Shown one piece after another: positions 43,301-55,631 of a DNA stretch of 64,000 bases. The number at the start of each line of letters is the position of its first letter. The first letter of the stretch is position 1. The notes beneath the pieces are model-generated. The model was not told where the DNA came from. It did not search any database and worked only from the letters and a program-made list of their open reading frames with translations. The position numbers were made by a program, and so were the translations under genes. The DNA comes from Ctena decussata (Eukaryota > Mollusca > Bivalvia > Lucinida > Lucinidae). The stretch covers positions 65,446,123 to 65,510,122 of the forward strand of contig OZ022503.1 of assembly GCA_963989385.1 (NCBI GenBank), read 5' to 3'.

Positions 43301-44665
43301 CTAGCCTTAATCAAACAAAATTAGGAATACAAACTGTTCATCTATTTTCTTTCCTTTTCCATATATGCCAGTTATACACCAGAATGATGGAAAATATCCA
43401 TATGAAGCAAATCGAGTTCTCGTAGACGACAGATAAGTGGACAACACACACTATGACATAGATACACCAGAACTGATGCTCCACCTTGGGGCTGTCAATA
43501 ATGAGTTACATAAGTGGATTTAAACCGGCCGTTCTAAAAATGTTTTTTACTCAAAATATTAAAGGTTACGCATATTTGGCAGTAGAAATATTTAATCTCG
43601 GGAAGTTTTTTTCAAATGATACAAACGTTACCTTTCTGAATACAAAACTGTAAGCTATTATAAGTTATTTGATATTTTGTGGTTTTTAAAGTTATTTGGA
43701 TATTAATGGGGAAAAAAATCATGTACAGATTAACTCATGAAGGCTTCATTTGAACATCGGGGCAATCTGAGCATTGCATGTCATGTAAATAACATTGTTT
43801 TCCGTCTATGTAGGCGTCAATTATGCAAAAATTGCATTTTACGCTAAACAATAAACATATTTATCACAACTGTGTTGTTTGAAAGTCAGAATTTGAAAAG
43901 AGTGTTTTCCTGATGTGAATGAGAGACGCTTTACGCAAACAATTTAATCTGTTAAGTACGTTACTCTGGCTTAAATGTGTTGTAAGGTCCAAAAAAAATT
44001 TTAAGGTATTGTGTTATATCATGGTTAACATGATCTTTTTGCGAAAGGCCCAAATTTGTCAAGTTTAAATTGGTTATTAGCCATTTTTGTACGAACAATT
44101 ATACGAAAAATGACTTTTCAGCCAGAAACAGGGAATAGGTGTAACTGTTCAACAGGACGTGGTTGACAAAGTATAAACGCTAGAGGTCTCAAATTTTTTT
44201 GCAAGAAACGTACTGAAAAGGCCAATTGAATAGTAAGTGAAAATGGTCATTTTGGGCCTTTTTGTAATAGAGTCTTTGTAAAATGCAACAACTTAAGTTC
44301 CAATTTTAAATTTTCAAGGGGTACATGATATATTGTAACGAAAGTAACAATACCAAAGTTCTGAACTGTTTTCTGAGCAGCCTAATTTATAGCATATTAA
44401 CTGTTCTTACGGAAAATATTTAGATTTGATACATTTATATAGTTTAAACATATTTCTTATTGACTTCAATAAATATTTTTGATATTTAAAATTTCAAGGG
44501 GTAACGTTAATAACTGGCCACTACAGAGTTATGCAAGGTTTGCCAAGGTGGCAAACGCTAAATTTGATAACTAGAGACCCGGACAATCATTTTGATATAT
44601 AAAAACAAATGTTACACTCCGTAGACCACCCCCTTGAAAGATAGCCCATCAAGTTTGCTCCACTA
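40345..44665. repeat. 4.3-kb inverted repeat with ~1.85-kb arms
   Basis: The arm 40345-42195 is the diverged reverse complement of 42890-44665. Matching landmarks are GTAGTGGAGCAAA (40350) with TTTGCTCCACTATG (44655), TTGCCACCTTGGCAAACC with GGTTTGCCAAGGTGGCAAAC, and CAGAAAGGTAACGTTTGTA (41420) with TACAAACGTTACCTTTCTG (43622). GAATCATCTGGGCTC (42125) matches the 42940 region. The ~700-bp spacer is AT-rich. No substantial ORF; similarity is roughly 80% by eye. Confidence 0.85.
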
Positions 44666-44754
44666 TGGCTGAGTTAGCCACTGAGCATACAGACTGTAAC
44701 ATTACATTAAATTTTATTTCATATCCAAAACGTTTGTTACGTATGATATGTAAT

Positions 44755-44905
44755 TGGTTTTTTTTTGTTTTTTACGTCCACTTAACAATATTTCAGCCAT
44801 GTGCAGACGTTGCCTCGCCTTGTGTAGGACTTTTACCTGAGATAAAAGACATTCAGATTCTGCTAAGCCACTAGCAGCTCTGACGCAGTGGCACCGGGCT
44901 GTTCA
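44755..44905. repeat. SINE-like fragment
   Basis: TTTTTACGTCCACTTAAC, ATTTCAGCCATGTGCAGACG and CAGCTCTGACGCAGTGGCACC resemble the 3' domain and tRNA-like end of the SINE pieces at 28110 and 35755. Confidence 0.4.
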
Positions 44906-45004
44906 AGTGTTTTGCGGGTCCGATGGTAGGAGCATATATGGTAAGACTGATTTATATATCAAGGCCAAATTTTCGAAAGGAAATCTCCGTTTTATTGCCA
45001 AATA

Positions 45005-45125
45005 AGACGCGAAGACAGTAGTCTCAGACCAGACTGACAGTATGTGCAGGCTGACTGACAGTATGTGCAGGCTGATCTGAGTTTTACTTACTCACAACCG
45101 CCACATAGTGCCTTTTGACGCGACG
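45005..45125. repeat. M1 element, strongly decayed copy 11
   Basis: GACTGACAGTATGTGCAGGCT is duplicated, followed by GATCTGAGTTTTAC and CACAACCGCCACATAG in M1 order. Confidence 0.5.
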
Positions 45126-45263
45126 ACAATCAGAAGATTTACTGATGTAAAAGCCATGAAGTACAGAGTTTAATCGACGCATGCGACGTCTTAGATTTTC
45201 AACTTTACATGGCCGGAAGGATTGCCTTAAGGTCTGGATAAATTCACGGGAGTAAAAACGTAC

Positions 45264-45419
45264 CTTTCTCTCATGTCCACGTCCATAAAAAGTATTTCCT
45301 CTTCTGGTTCCAGGGATTTCTGTGCTGTTGTTGTAGGACGAGGCACTGCAAGGTACAAAGCTCCAGATGAGAAGGTGCAACAGAGATAATTTCTCTTTCC
45401 ATCGTGAACGGGGTTTCAT
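45264..45419 (-). CDS. Possible first coding exon with signal peptide
   Basis: An ATG at 45419-45417 opens a 52-residue frame to a donor AAAG|GTACG (phase 0). The N-terminus is MKPRSRWKEK (basic), then LSLLHLLIWSFVPCSA (hydrophobic), with cleavage plausible at CSA|SSYNN. The rest is polar (NSTEIPGTRRGN). This is a textbook secretory signal. It lies upstream of the LRP-like exons on the same strand, but a phase-0 end cannot join exon 36650 (phase 2) directly, so at least one exon would be missing. The frame also runs on to a stop at 45084 inside a decayed M1 repeat, which would make a 111-residue protein. Either is possible. Confidence 0.4.
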
Positions 45420-45845
45420 TGCACACAGCCTTTCATTATCACCCGCCCATCGTCCTGATATGACTGAAATACTGTTGCAAAGGACGTAAAATCGCAAGTA
45501 ATCTATCCATCGATCTATTGAGGGGCCACAATCTTTTGTAACGTAAACTACACATATACACCAAACTAAAGTAAATGTACTCTGTTAAGCAAGACTGAAC
45601 GAAGCATTCTGTTGCCAAAATCTTTACATGTCTGTTTATGTTTCTCTTATCAATAGTCTTCCTGTTTGTATGCTCTTGATATCAAATTTTTGCAATTAAC
45701 ACTGTAACAAAATGGTTTTTATATAGTAGATTACTAGTCATATTATACTTTACAAAATTTTTGAGGCAGTGTCTTTATCAGACCGACAACTGATTGTTTC
45801 TCTCATCATTTTACACCTACATAAAATGCTGGCCTACAACTGCTA

Positions 45846-46400
45846 CACAGGGACCAACCGTAACGCCGGAAAAGCGGTCGAAACGCAGGATTTGCGGTGT
45901 TTTCACGCCGGATTGCGGTATTTTTCGTAGGATTCGCCGCCATTTTTGTTGACAGTTTCCGAGGTGGGTTGAAAAAACTATTTATTTATAACGTAAGGAG
46001 ATTTTGTGTGAGTATTAGAACTAGCCTATCCGGATCTACATAGATGCCTTTAATCGCCAGATCTTCTGTTGGTACATATATATTGTTGAAATATGCAATC
46101 AGTCAAGGAGAAAATTGTTTTGCATGTTCGGCCAAACGCTCAGACAGCATTTGCAGCCAGAGGGTTCGTACTTTCTTCAGTTTCCTTAAATTCTTGACCA
46201 ACTGGTGGATGAATTTGCATTTTTAAATAAAACTACATCTTAAACAGCCGATTGCATAGGATCTTTTGCCTGAGGAGGCATAGACTGAGACACAATATGC
46301 GAAATTCAAAGTAACGCCGGATAATGTGGTAGCTTCAGGTTTCTCATTTGGCCAGTATTTTCACAGACAAACATATCTGAAAGGGTAAAACACAGGTAAA
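45846..46400 (+). mobile_element. ~550-bp element with GTAACGCCGGA ends, copy 1
   Basis: CACAGGGACCAACC, then GTAACGCCGGAAAAGCGG at the left and AAAGTAACGCCGGATAA, TTGGCCAGTATTTTCAC at the right. Nearly identical in reverse orientation to 52024-52576. Only short chance ORFs. Confidence 0.75.
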
Positions 46401-46626
46401 ATACTTATGTTAGTGCAGTTTAGGCGTAAGACTGCTCCCTTCAGCATTCCATGAGAGACACCATGAATTTTTCAATATTTTCTTTGTGGAAATTTCCAGG
46501 AGTATTTTTGTTTTCGCAAGTTTTTATTTTAAGGCATGTCTTCTTCTGGCATGTTTCATATTCCTTTTAGGTTGAAAGGCCAGGTGACGGAAATATATTC
46601 ACCAAGTTGTGAATAACTACAAATAT

Positions 46627-48230
46627 CTGGTTCTATTCTATTCTATCCCTTTACCTTACAAGGTCGTTTGGGCACCACAGATGACTTCAAAACTATCCTT
46701 TTCCACCTTGTCCTGTTTTCAGCTGCCCTAACTGAGCTGGCGAAATCCATTCTTGTCCACTCTTTAATATCATTGTCATCACCTCTTCTTCTGTCTACCT
46801 CTTCTTCTTTCATTGCGCCCTGTAGAAACGTCTTTGCCAAACCAGAAGACCTTGAGACGTGTACAAACCACCTTGGCTTCCGTTTCTTGACCAGGGCCAG
46901 AAGTTCATTATACTCTTCAATGGCCGCTTTGATCTTTGTGCGAACCTCTTCATGGGTTATATGGTCCTTGTACGAAATGTTTAGTAATCTTCGGTAGCAT
47001 CTCATTTCAAAGGCCTGCGTTTCTCTGACTCTGCTGTCAAGATCCACTATTCACAGGCTTACAGAAATATGGAAATTACAAGGGAGCGCATAAGTTTTAC
47101 CTTTGATCCAAGAGATAGGCCGTTATTTCTCCTAATTGGCTTCAGCTTTTTGGGCCTGTAAAATCGATTTAAGCCCCCCAGTAATTCATTACTGACCGTC
47201 CCAAGGCGGTAGTTCTGTTGTGGTTCTTTGTTGCCTGTTTTTGGTGTCAGAGTTTCTGTGATGTTTTACCTTATGTATGTTATTATTATTTTTGGTTCGG
47301 TTTGGGTTGCTGAGTGGCCACCTTTTGGGAACAAGCTGCTCACTCGGTTGGCCATATGTTCTCTGTATCTTGATTATTTGTAATCTTAGTTGTTTCCAAC
47401 TATGGTTTGAGGGCTGGATTTGGATTTTGATTGTTTCAGTTCCTGGTCTTTGCATACTTTTTACTTTTATAAAAGCTGAAGTGGCCTGTTCAATCATTGA
47501 GAGAACCTCCTGTTTAGACCCATAATCTGAGACAACTGCTTTAAGGTATATGAAGCGTGTTACAGTACCCAGCTTCTGTCCTTTTATCTTGATCTCCCTC
47601 TGGATGTCATTGGCGCTGTTTGTCATCAGTTTAGTCTTCTTAGCACTGATCTCCATCTTAAACCTTTTGCAAGGTTGGCGAGACTTTCAACTGGGGCTTC
47701 TAGTTCCTGCTCTACCACAGCTAGAGCGTCTTTGTCATCTTCAAACTGCAGATACGTAATATTTCTGCCGCCTTTGCTGAACTTTCGTCATGTTCTTCCA
47801 GAGCACCAGATACGATGAGTTCGAGAAAAAATGTTGAACAGGCTGGGTGACAAAGGACATCTTTGCCTTACTCTAACTGTTGTTCTGAATCATTCTTTTG
47901 CGCTGCCATTCATCAGGAATGCACTAGTAGCCTTTACGCAGAGCTGCTCAACGGTGCAAACTAGATTTGCACTGATATTGTACTTCCGCATTGTGGCCCA
48001 AGAGGCTTCATGCCATACTCTTCCAGAGGCTTTTTTGAAATTAATGAAGACATGGTACAGATTTTATTGATTTTTAAGATACTTTTCACACAAGATTCTA
48101 AGGTTGAAGAGCTGTTCTGTGGTACTCCTTTCTGCTCTGAACCCGGTTCACCCCAGGTTAAATCCCCTGGCATTTCTTATTTCCGTTTTTTATGCCCAGA
48201 ACTGCAAAGAAGTTGAAAGGGCAAGTTGCT
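46627..48230 (-). pseudogene. LINE copy 2, degenerate RT with nested insertion
   Basis: The minus strand starts in RT-like sequence (FINFKKASGRVWHEA, RTTVRVRQRCPLSPSLFNIF). It has the catalytic segment LQFEDDKDAL where a FADD core is expected, then MEISAKKTKLMTNSAND and EVLSMIEQATSA. After a 0.3-kb insertion (47153-47470) it resumes with AFEMRCYRRLLNISYKDH and KPRWFVHVSRSSGLAKT, and ends in a TAGAA-type tail at 46627-46645. Frameshifts occur around 47660 and 47760. The element is the same family as 6597-7224 but inactive: the palm core is altered and the frame is broken. Confidence 0.85.
47153..47470 (+). mobile_element. 5'-truncated 3' UTR of the YLDD retroelement, nested in LINE
   Basis: GGCCTGTAAAATCGATTTAAGC to TTTGCATACTTTTTAC is almost identical to 25950-26252. 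It interrupts the LINE between AATTGGCTTCAGCTTTT and AAAAGCTGAAGTGGCC. Confidence 0.9.
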
Positions 48231-48469
48231 GTCCCCTTATCTGTTCGTCGGTTCTTCCTCTCGTCCTTAACGCCTGATGCAGCTACTGGGCTGGAGAACC
48301 ATTGCGCCTAGGAAATTGTAAGTTATTTCCCTGACAATCATTACTGATGTAGCTACTAGGCTCAAGAACCATTGTGCCTAGGGTTTCGCAATGCCATATA
48401 CCAATATGTCATGAAAACTGAGGGGACCCATGTTGTTTTCCTCTGTCAGATTTGTACTTTTATTATAGT

Positions 48470-49270
48470 TACCTCCCCTTTCTTAAAATTTAGATAAAGT
48501 CGCGTTACCATAATATCTAAAGAAGTATTAAAGCTAGGATAATGATATTAAGTATACAGTTGTGGTGTGAAATGTACAAGATCTGATTAATCTTTGGGCA
48601 AATTTGGTTGAAAATGACTGAGTTAGGCCCTTCAGTATTCAAATTTGCAATTTTTCCGACTTCTGAGCCAGTTTGCCCAGTTTTGGGAAACAAGTAGTCC
48701 TTGATGTACAAAAAGTTTTGGCAAAGATAAATAAGTGAAAGCCCATTTTTTTCAGCCGTCGAACTTGTACTTTTAGAGTTACCTCCCTTTATCAAAATAA
48801 AATCGAAATCTTATTAGCACAATATCTGAATAATCATTTGCGAAAGGATGTTAACATTTAGCTTTAATATCAGATGTAGAAGAATTTATTAACATTTGGG
48901 CAAATTTCCTTTGAAAATGATGGAGAGATGCCCCTTGCTTGAATTTGATAATTTCCCAACTTCTAGGAGGCTGCTTTCTTGTATATTATTAGTCCGAAAT
49001 GTGTCATATATTTTGGTAAAGGTGAGGAAAATATTCTTGTGTTTTTTTTTCTTTTGGACTTACATATTTAGATTAAACAAAATTTTAACAAAACATCTAG
49101 CTAACCATTTGAGATGGGATTGTGACATGTGGCATACAGCTTGGAATCTGTATGTAGATAATCTGATTAATTTCTGAGAAATTTTCATAAAATTAATAGC
49201 ACTGTGTCCCTTTTCAGATTTAGACATTGTAAAGCTTTGCTCCTTTAGTTCATGCTTAAGGTTGACGGCG
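48470..49270. repeat. ~305-bp tandem repeat, 2.5 units
   Basis: AGTTACCTCCC(C)TTT starts units near 48472 and 48780. Each has AATCTGATTAAT, TGGGCAAATTT and CAGTATTCAAATTTG or CTTGAATTTGATAA. Non-coding. Confidence 0.6.
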
Positions 49271-49279
49271 TAGTCTTTC

Positions 49280-51300
49280 ACAAACACAGTCTCTAGTTAA
49301 AGGAGACATGTCAGAGATTATACATTGCTGCATAAGACTACCGTATAACGGAAAATTTTCACGTCGTCTAATTTTCGCGGAATTTCGCGGTCGGACTCCG
49401 CAAAATATTTTCCATGTTTCTACAAAGTAGTAATAAGAAATTTGAATCGTCCAAACATATGGTTTGTCGTATTCAAAGCGCCTCACAAAACCTTAAAAGT
49501 AGGTAGATATAGAGCTATTATTTTCGGCGCAATTACGTTACCTGGTAATCAGCAGGTAATTATAATTTGAACATGCTGTCACTTTTTTCACTTGATTAAC
49601 GGTCACTTGTCCCTGGTTGTGCAAGTACAATTGAATTACTTTTAACCGACTGTGAGTTCCGTTTACTTTTATCCTGAACAATAACCATTCTATCAATTGC
49701 TCGCATATTTCAGTTGACTGTTTCTGTGAACTAAACATTGATTTGTACAAATGTTTATCTTACGTTTTTTTGTGTGAAATAAGGATTGGTATCCACCCAA
49801 ATGAGCCGATTCTATCTAAACAAATACGTTCAGTGTAAAGTGATTACAGTTTCTTTACGTTACTCTCTCCTTTTACGTCCTGACTTTTCAGTCAAGCCAA
49901 TATTTTACAGGACAAAAACAATTTTTATTTTCGTGGATATTCACATCCGCGAAAAATAAAAAACTGCGAAAATTAATCCTTATGTTTTTGGGGCAAATCT
50001 GCGAAAATTTGGCGACGCGAATTTTTTCCATTATACGGTATATGCTAATGTTGTGAAACATTTATTTGCAGAGTTAGCTTCAGCAGTGTCTTTTGGCTGG
50101 TAAGTATTAATCCATCAATCAGTCAGTCAATCAGTAAATCAATCCAAACTGCACCGACAGGAAACATAACATTTAAAATGAAGTACGAGTCACTAAACAT
50201 AAGCCTTGAATGCAAGGCAGTCAGCTCTTTCTTCGCCATATTAGGTCATTACAATGTTTAAACATTGATTCAGCACAGATACCATGAAGATAGCCATAAA
50301 ATATAGCTACAGAGCCTTCTGTTCTTTTCTTCTAGGTGCCTTGTTCGGTTCCTGTTCTGCTACTAACTATCTGCGACCCAAAACTTTTGTTTGTACGGTT
50401 TGTCAGGTGTTACTACTCAGTCGACAGCTTAGGTCATGTTGAGCCAGTAGGTCATTCGTCAACACCGTTCCTGGGCAGGCTTAAACCTTTTAAGCGGTTA
50501 ACCAGTACCAAAAAAGCTCGCGTTAGTAGTATCTGACAACTACCGTTGGGTGATAACGACGGAAACCACAATATTTCAGTCAAGAACAGTCGGTCTCCCA
50601 AGAGATTATGCATTAGAAAATGAAAGATAGGATTGACGTAAAGAAGAAGACGCACACATTAAAAACCTGGCCCATCCTTCCCACATCTGCTGCAAGCACA
50701 ACAACCCCTTGTCCTACTATATTCCGATTCAGTAGCACGCCCCTGCACTAGAAGCTACCTAGCACCATCGCGACATACAGCCACCAACGACCCAAAATAT
50801 AACTTCAGAGAACATATTGACAGAAATGCTATTATGAAGACAGGATTTTAATAGAGCTGCAAAAGGACCATTGACTTTTGAGGTTATAATATATAACACA
50901 TATCTGTGTGAAAGCTCAAACGTGATACAGAAATACGGTTGCACATGAAGGACATAGTTTCAATCAGAATGTTCACAAGTGTGCAACTCGATTGTCAAAT
51001 CAGATATATCGGTCACTTGAAGTATCCAGACGCACAATGCTACCGCGATCGTGAGAACCATCAGCTAAGAGTGAGGTCTCCAAATAATTTTGGAAGGAGG
51101 CTTGGAACAAGGATATTTTAGGGACTACAACTTGGTACATGTATATGAGACATGGTCATTTTTGGACAACAACGGACATCAGAAATTAAGATATTTATTT
51201 TGGTGCAAACTAAGATAATATTGTAGTCTTAGTCTGTCAGGAAACTAGGGAAATAGGTACCCTCTGCGAATCCCACAACAGTATACCAAAGCTTATGCTA
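49280..51300. other. Intergenic or intronic, few landmarks
   Basis: Contains AAATTTTCACGTCG, GTTTTTCGCG-like and TATACGGTA segments around 49340-49410 and 49920-50040 that are roughly inverted, and a SINE-like piece at 50395-50600. No exon supported. Confidence 0.35.
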
Positions 51301-51324
51301 GCCCATTTTTCCAGTTGATAACTA

Positions 51325-51704
51325 CACTGTAAAAATCGCGCTTAGCTATACAACACAAGTGGTCACATGTTTGGGTGTAAACATGTTTAGTAATATGTCA
51401 TATAGCTAAACATGTATGCCTTTTCAATTATTTTTCCGGACAAAGTCTGCTAACTACGTTTTATTCTGTTACGCATTTTTGATGAATCCATTCTCTCTTT
51501 TCCCAGTTGAAGAACGAAAATAAGAGGCGAAAATGTTGACAGAGGAAATTTTTGAAACAAAAAAGGTAGATATAACCAGTTTTGTACATGTTTAATTTCT
51601 AAACCTAAACCTTAACATGTTGCAAATTGAACATGTTACGATTTAAACACATAAAAAATCGGACTGCATTTTTCGCATTGGATCTAAACACATTTTTTAC
51701 AGTG
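51325..51704. mobile_element. MITE with CACTGTAAAAAT ends and TA flanks
   Basis: TACACTGTAAAAATCG at the left and ATTTTTTACAGTGTA at the right are inverted and flanked by TA, as in Tc1/mariner derivatives. ACATGTTTA-type motifs recur inside. About 380 bp. Confidence 0.7.
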
Positions 51705-51889
51705 TAAGTATATTGAAATGACTTATTTGTCACCGACATAATTACCTTTCAAACTTATATTGTAGCATTCAGTAAAGGAATAATAACACAAAAATGACAC
51801 CAAACGCCTCATTGCAAATGTGGCAAGTAAGTGAACAGCTTTTTATTAAACAGATAACCACTAAGCTGACCTCACTGGAGCTTACAATA

Positions 51890-51990
51890 TATGGCGGCCT
51901 CATTGGCCGAGTGATAAAATGGTAATCTTACCGCCAGCTCGGGTCACATGTGGGACTAATCAAGTTCTACTTGTGGGTGGTCAGGAGCGG
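51890..51990 (+). repeat. tRNA-like SINE head, degenerate
   Basis: GGCGGCCTCATTGGCCGAGTG, then ATCTTACCGCCAGCTCGGG, resembles the A-box region of tRNA-Leu-like SINE heads. Weak. Confidence 0.3.
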
Positions 51991-52023
51991 TCTTAAGGCT
52001 AAATTGTATTAACAAAAGAATTT

Positions 52024-52576
52024 TACCTGCGTTTTACTCTTTTAAATGTGTTTATCTGTGAAAATACTGGCCAAATGAGAAACCAGAAGTTGCCACTTTA
52101 TCCGGCGTTACTTTGAATTTCGCATATTGTGTTTCGATCTGTGCTTACTCGGACAAAAAATCATGAGCAATCGGCTGTTTACTATGTAATTATATTAAAA
52201 AATGCAAATTCATCCACCAGCTGGTCAAAAATTAAGGAAACTGAAAAAAAGTACGAACCCTCTTGCTTCAAATGCTGTCTGAGCGTTTGGCCGAACATGC
52301 AAAACAATTTTCTCCTTGACTGATTGCATATTTCAACAATATCTATGTACCAACAGAAGATTTGGCGATTAAAGGCATCTATGTAGATCCGGATAGCCTG
52401 GTTCAAATGCTCACACAAAATCTCCTTACGTTATAAATAAAAAAATTTCAACCCACCTCGGAAACTGTCAACAAAAATGGCGGCGAATCCTACGAAAAAT
52501 ACCACAATCCGGCGTGAAAACACCGCAAATCCTGCGTTTCGACCGCTTTTCCGGCGTTACGGTTGGTCCCTGTGTG
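52024..52576 (-). mobile_element. ~550-bp element with GTAACGCCGGA ends, copy 2
   Basis: Reverse complement of 45846-46400 over the full length, ending GGCGTTACGGTTGGTCCCTGTG. Confidence 0.75.
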
Positions 52577-52599
52577 CTAGTGCTATTAAAAAGATAGCA

Positions 52600-55060
52600 A
52601 AACAGTAAAGTAGTTACGCAAGTATGTTATTAAAACTGCTGATTTACAGATTTAGGCAACAAAATACACACCAGAAAAGACGTAGTGTTTACAGATTTTG
52701 TCGTATCTAAAATGTTATATGTTTGCAGCATTCTGTTTTTTTTCGATACGTATAAAACACACCTCATAAAATCCTTAACCTAACTTGTTAAAGTGTCAAA
52801 GACCTCTCACAATAAGGTTTCTTCAGAATTGCCAGAGTATCAGATTGATAATAGTTTTTGAGAAACAGTGAAGAAAGTTGATGAATGGTATTGCAATGTA
52901 ATATTATGAATCAATGTTATTTAGGGAATAATAAAAGAAATTCAAAAAGACTGTATAGTTATTCAAATATTTGAAAATAAGACAAAGGTTTAAATGCCGA
53001 AAGAACCAAAATAAAATGATTCTGAAATCATATTTCATGATTTTATGGAAATATTCATAGACAACATGCAAGCATAGGCCAACAGTCAGAGGGTTTACAG
53101 AACCCTAGATAAGAGGGGTATTGAGGGATATTTTTTTTTTAATTTCTCATTGAAACCATATGTTGTGACCCCTCATCTGAACCGTCTCATCGAGGCGGTT
53201 TCTCAGGGGTAACAACGTATGTTTTTATGCAGAATTAACAAAAATTATCCCTAATTATCACCAAATACTCCCTCTTATCTAGGGCTCTGGGATTTTCGTG
53301 TATAAATAAGAACCATTTTGATAGGAACATCTGCAAGTACTATTCTTTAAAAAAACGCCAAAGAGGAGGGGATATATTATCAGTTCAATGTCTATATAAA
53401 ATGGAATGAGTTCTGACCATTATAAAACTTGATATATAATGCAGATGCCATTTGAAAATCAAGATGGTCCCAAAATAGGCAAAACTCAGCTAGGCATCCA
53501 CCCTGAATATTCCTATATTGGTCCAGTCTAACGCTGGACCGAATTTCATGCTTTTATCAAAAAGTGCACAATTCCAATTCGTTATATATCTGGCCTGCTA
53601 AAAGGCAAAAAACAAGCTAATACGCATTTTAAACAATGAACGGAATGGGTTATTTTAAAGACCTAGATTTTGTTCTATCATTTTGACCCCCCAAACTAAT
53701 CCCCTCCAATAAACAAGTGGTAAGAAAATCAAAGGCTCCTCCTAATCACCTCATTATTAGGGTCATAAAACAATGCAGTGCTAAAATCACTGCCTGTCTG
53801 TGGGGCCCCAGTGGGATAAATTCAAGCATGAGTCAAAATGTAAGAGATCAGAACAATATATTCTATAATTTGTAAAATATAATTTGCTTATTAGCAGTCA
53901 AAAAAAAAACTCAAATATTAATTAAAACAAAGAGAAAGAAAGAAAGAAAAGAAAAAGAGAAAAAAAGAAAAAAAGGGGGAAAAAAGAATTGAAAAAAAAA
54001 GACCTTAAGGAAGAAAAAAAAATAATTGAAATTGAATATATTTTACATTTTTTTTGTATTATCACTAACTAATTACTTAAATTTTTTTGTATATTTTGAT
54101 ATGTTATTTTTAATTTTACTTTCGTAAATACTATTTACTTAGTTTTATATAATTTCTATTAATCTATTTTTTTTTTAGTTTTTGTGAAGTAAGTCAAGTG
54201 CTCAGTAATTTAATACATTAGCCATTATAATATTCTCAAGAAGAAGAAAATATGCAAGATTTGAAGATGAAATTTTGTTTCAAGGATTACTTCAGAGACC
54301 CAAAAGACTTCAGTTTGATTAAATTGCGAAACCTGTGTTTTGAGCAGTTTGGTGACATTAAACATGTTCTTGACAACTTTTGAAAACCGTGAATAGGTCA
54401 AAGTTCATTTGTTTTTATTACAAGAACTGACACTGCAGTTTTGTTGGTTATAGACTGTGATATGTCAATTATGGATTTATCATTATCAATATTTTGTTTC
54501 CACAGAGTGTATGATTTTATTGTGGCTTCTCTAATAATGAATTTGATTGTGAAAAGGAAGAGATGCGAACTTAAGATTTTGTAAACATTACCAGAATATA
54601 TTTATCAAAAATGTTTTTTTTAAATCTAACTTTGATGAATACTAATGCAAGTAATTAAATCAAGGTATCTCTGTTATTGATTTCCCCCATTTTGAGCCTC
54701 CCAAGGAGACAGCTGGGACACTGGTCTAGAGAAGACAGGCTAGCCAGAGAAGATTGTTCATTGGATTAGACAAGGATTACATAACTTCCTAATGACAAAA
54801 ATCCAGGTCTTTAAGCAGACATTTTGCTTAAACATACTCAGGATGTCAGAAGTAATCTATATCAAAAGTAAAGCTATAGACATTGTATGAAGCAAATATG
54901 AAAAGATGAAAGCCGATTATAGATGTATTAACTATAAAAAAAAAATTAATGCAAACCTATGAGGTAAAATGTAGGGACGAACGAACGGGAAGAATGAACC
55001 CAATACTTATCCCAACACCACATTTCTGGGTTGACAGACAATGCTGGGGGTATTTTAAAA
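52600..55060. other. AT-rich stretch without recognised exons
   Basis: Holds a fold-back (53098-53290, separate entry) and a purine-rich low-complexity tract at 53929-54030 (AAAGAAAGAAAGAAAAG). The remainder shows no splice-bounded frame. If the exons at 55-62 kb are a separate gene, its 3' end would be expected here, but I could not find it. Confidence 0.4.
53098..53290. repeat. ~190-bp fold-back element, intact
   Basis: CCCTAGATAAGAGGGGTATTG mirrors AATACTCCCTCTTATCTAGGG. ATATGTTGTGACCCCTCAT faces the opposite arm around an ACCGTCTCATCGAGGCGGT apex. Confidence 0.85.
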
Positions 55061-55068
55061 AAAAGTAC

Positions 55069-55278
55069 CTGGTGTTGTTGGAAAAGTTGTTCTAGAGAAG
55101 CTTGTATGATCTGGTCTTGGAGAGGTTGTTGTTGTCGGATAAGGTGTTGTGGGTGCCCTGGTGGTAAATACACACTTTGCACTGGGGTAATCGTAGCTAG
55201 CCAAGGACCGAATATCCCCGTAACAGATATCTGTCGGAGTCAGTAGAATTATAACTCTGTGGTAAGCCCCAGCTTTCT
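55069..55278 (-). CDS. LRP-like second gene: exon with Thr/Pro-rich stretch
   Basis: A 210-bp exon, acceptor TATATCCGAACAG before 55278, donor CCAG|GTACTT; phase 1 at both ends, matching the EGF exon at 58372-58256. The peptide begins (E)KAGAYHRVIILLTPTDI, includes CYGDIRSLASYDYPSAKC and ends with a Thr/Pro/Ser run (TTRAPTTPYPTTTT and so on) likely to be O-glycosylated. The N-terminal part recalls the first strand of a propeller after an EGF module; the Thr/Pro run is unusual there and could be a stalk before a membrane segment. No membrane exon was found downstream. Confidence 0.7.
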
Positions 55279-55631
55279 CTGTTCGGATATAAAAACAAAG
55301 ATTTGAACGGATCCAGGACTGAAAGGCTAGAATCATTAATCACATCCCACCAATTTTCAAAACAAAGGCTCTTGATCTGTCAATGTAAATGCAAAGGCTT
55401 ACACGGATGCTGACTGTCACATTTGCTCAAAAGGTAAATGAGTATACTTTTCGGGACAACATATACTGTCTTACTGCGAGTCAACTCTACAAATTAAAGA
55501 ATTGGCTCCCTAAGAGCAAATTCTATTTGTTCTTTTAACAGTTGACCTAGTTCGTAATAAATCATAAATCAGCATTAACTTGTATCATTGTAGAATCGAA
55601 TATCTGGTGTATCAATAATGATAAACCTCCT

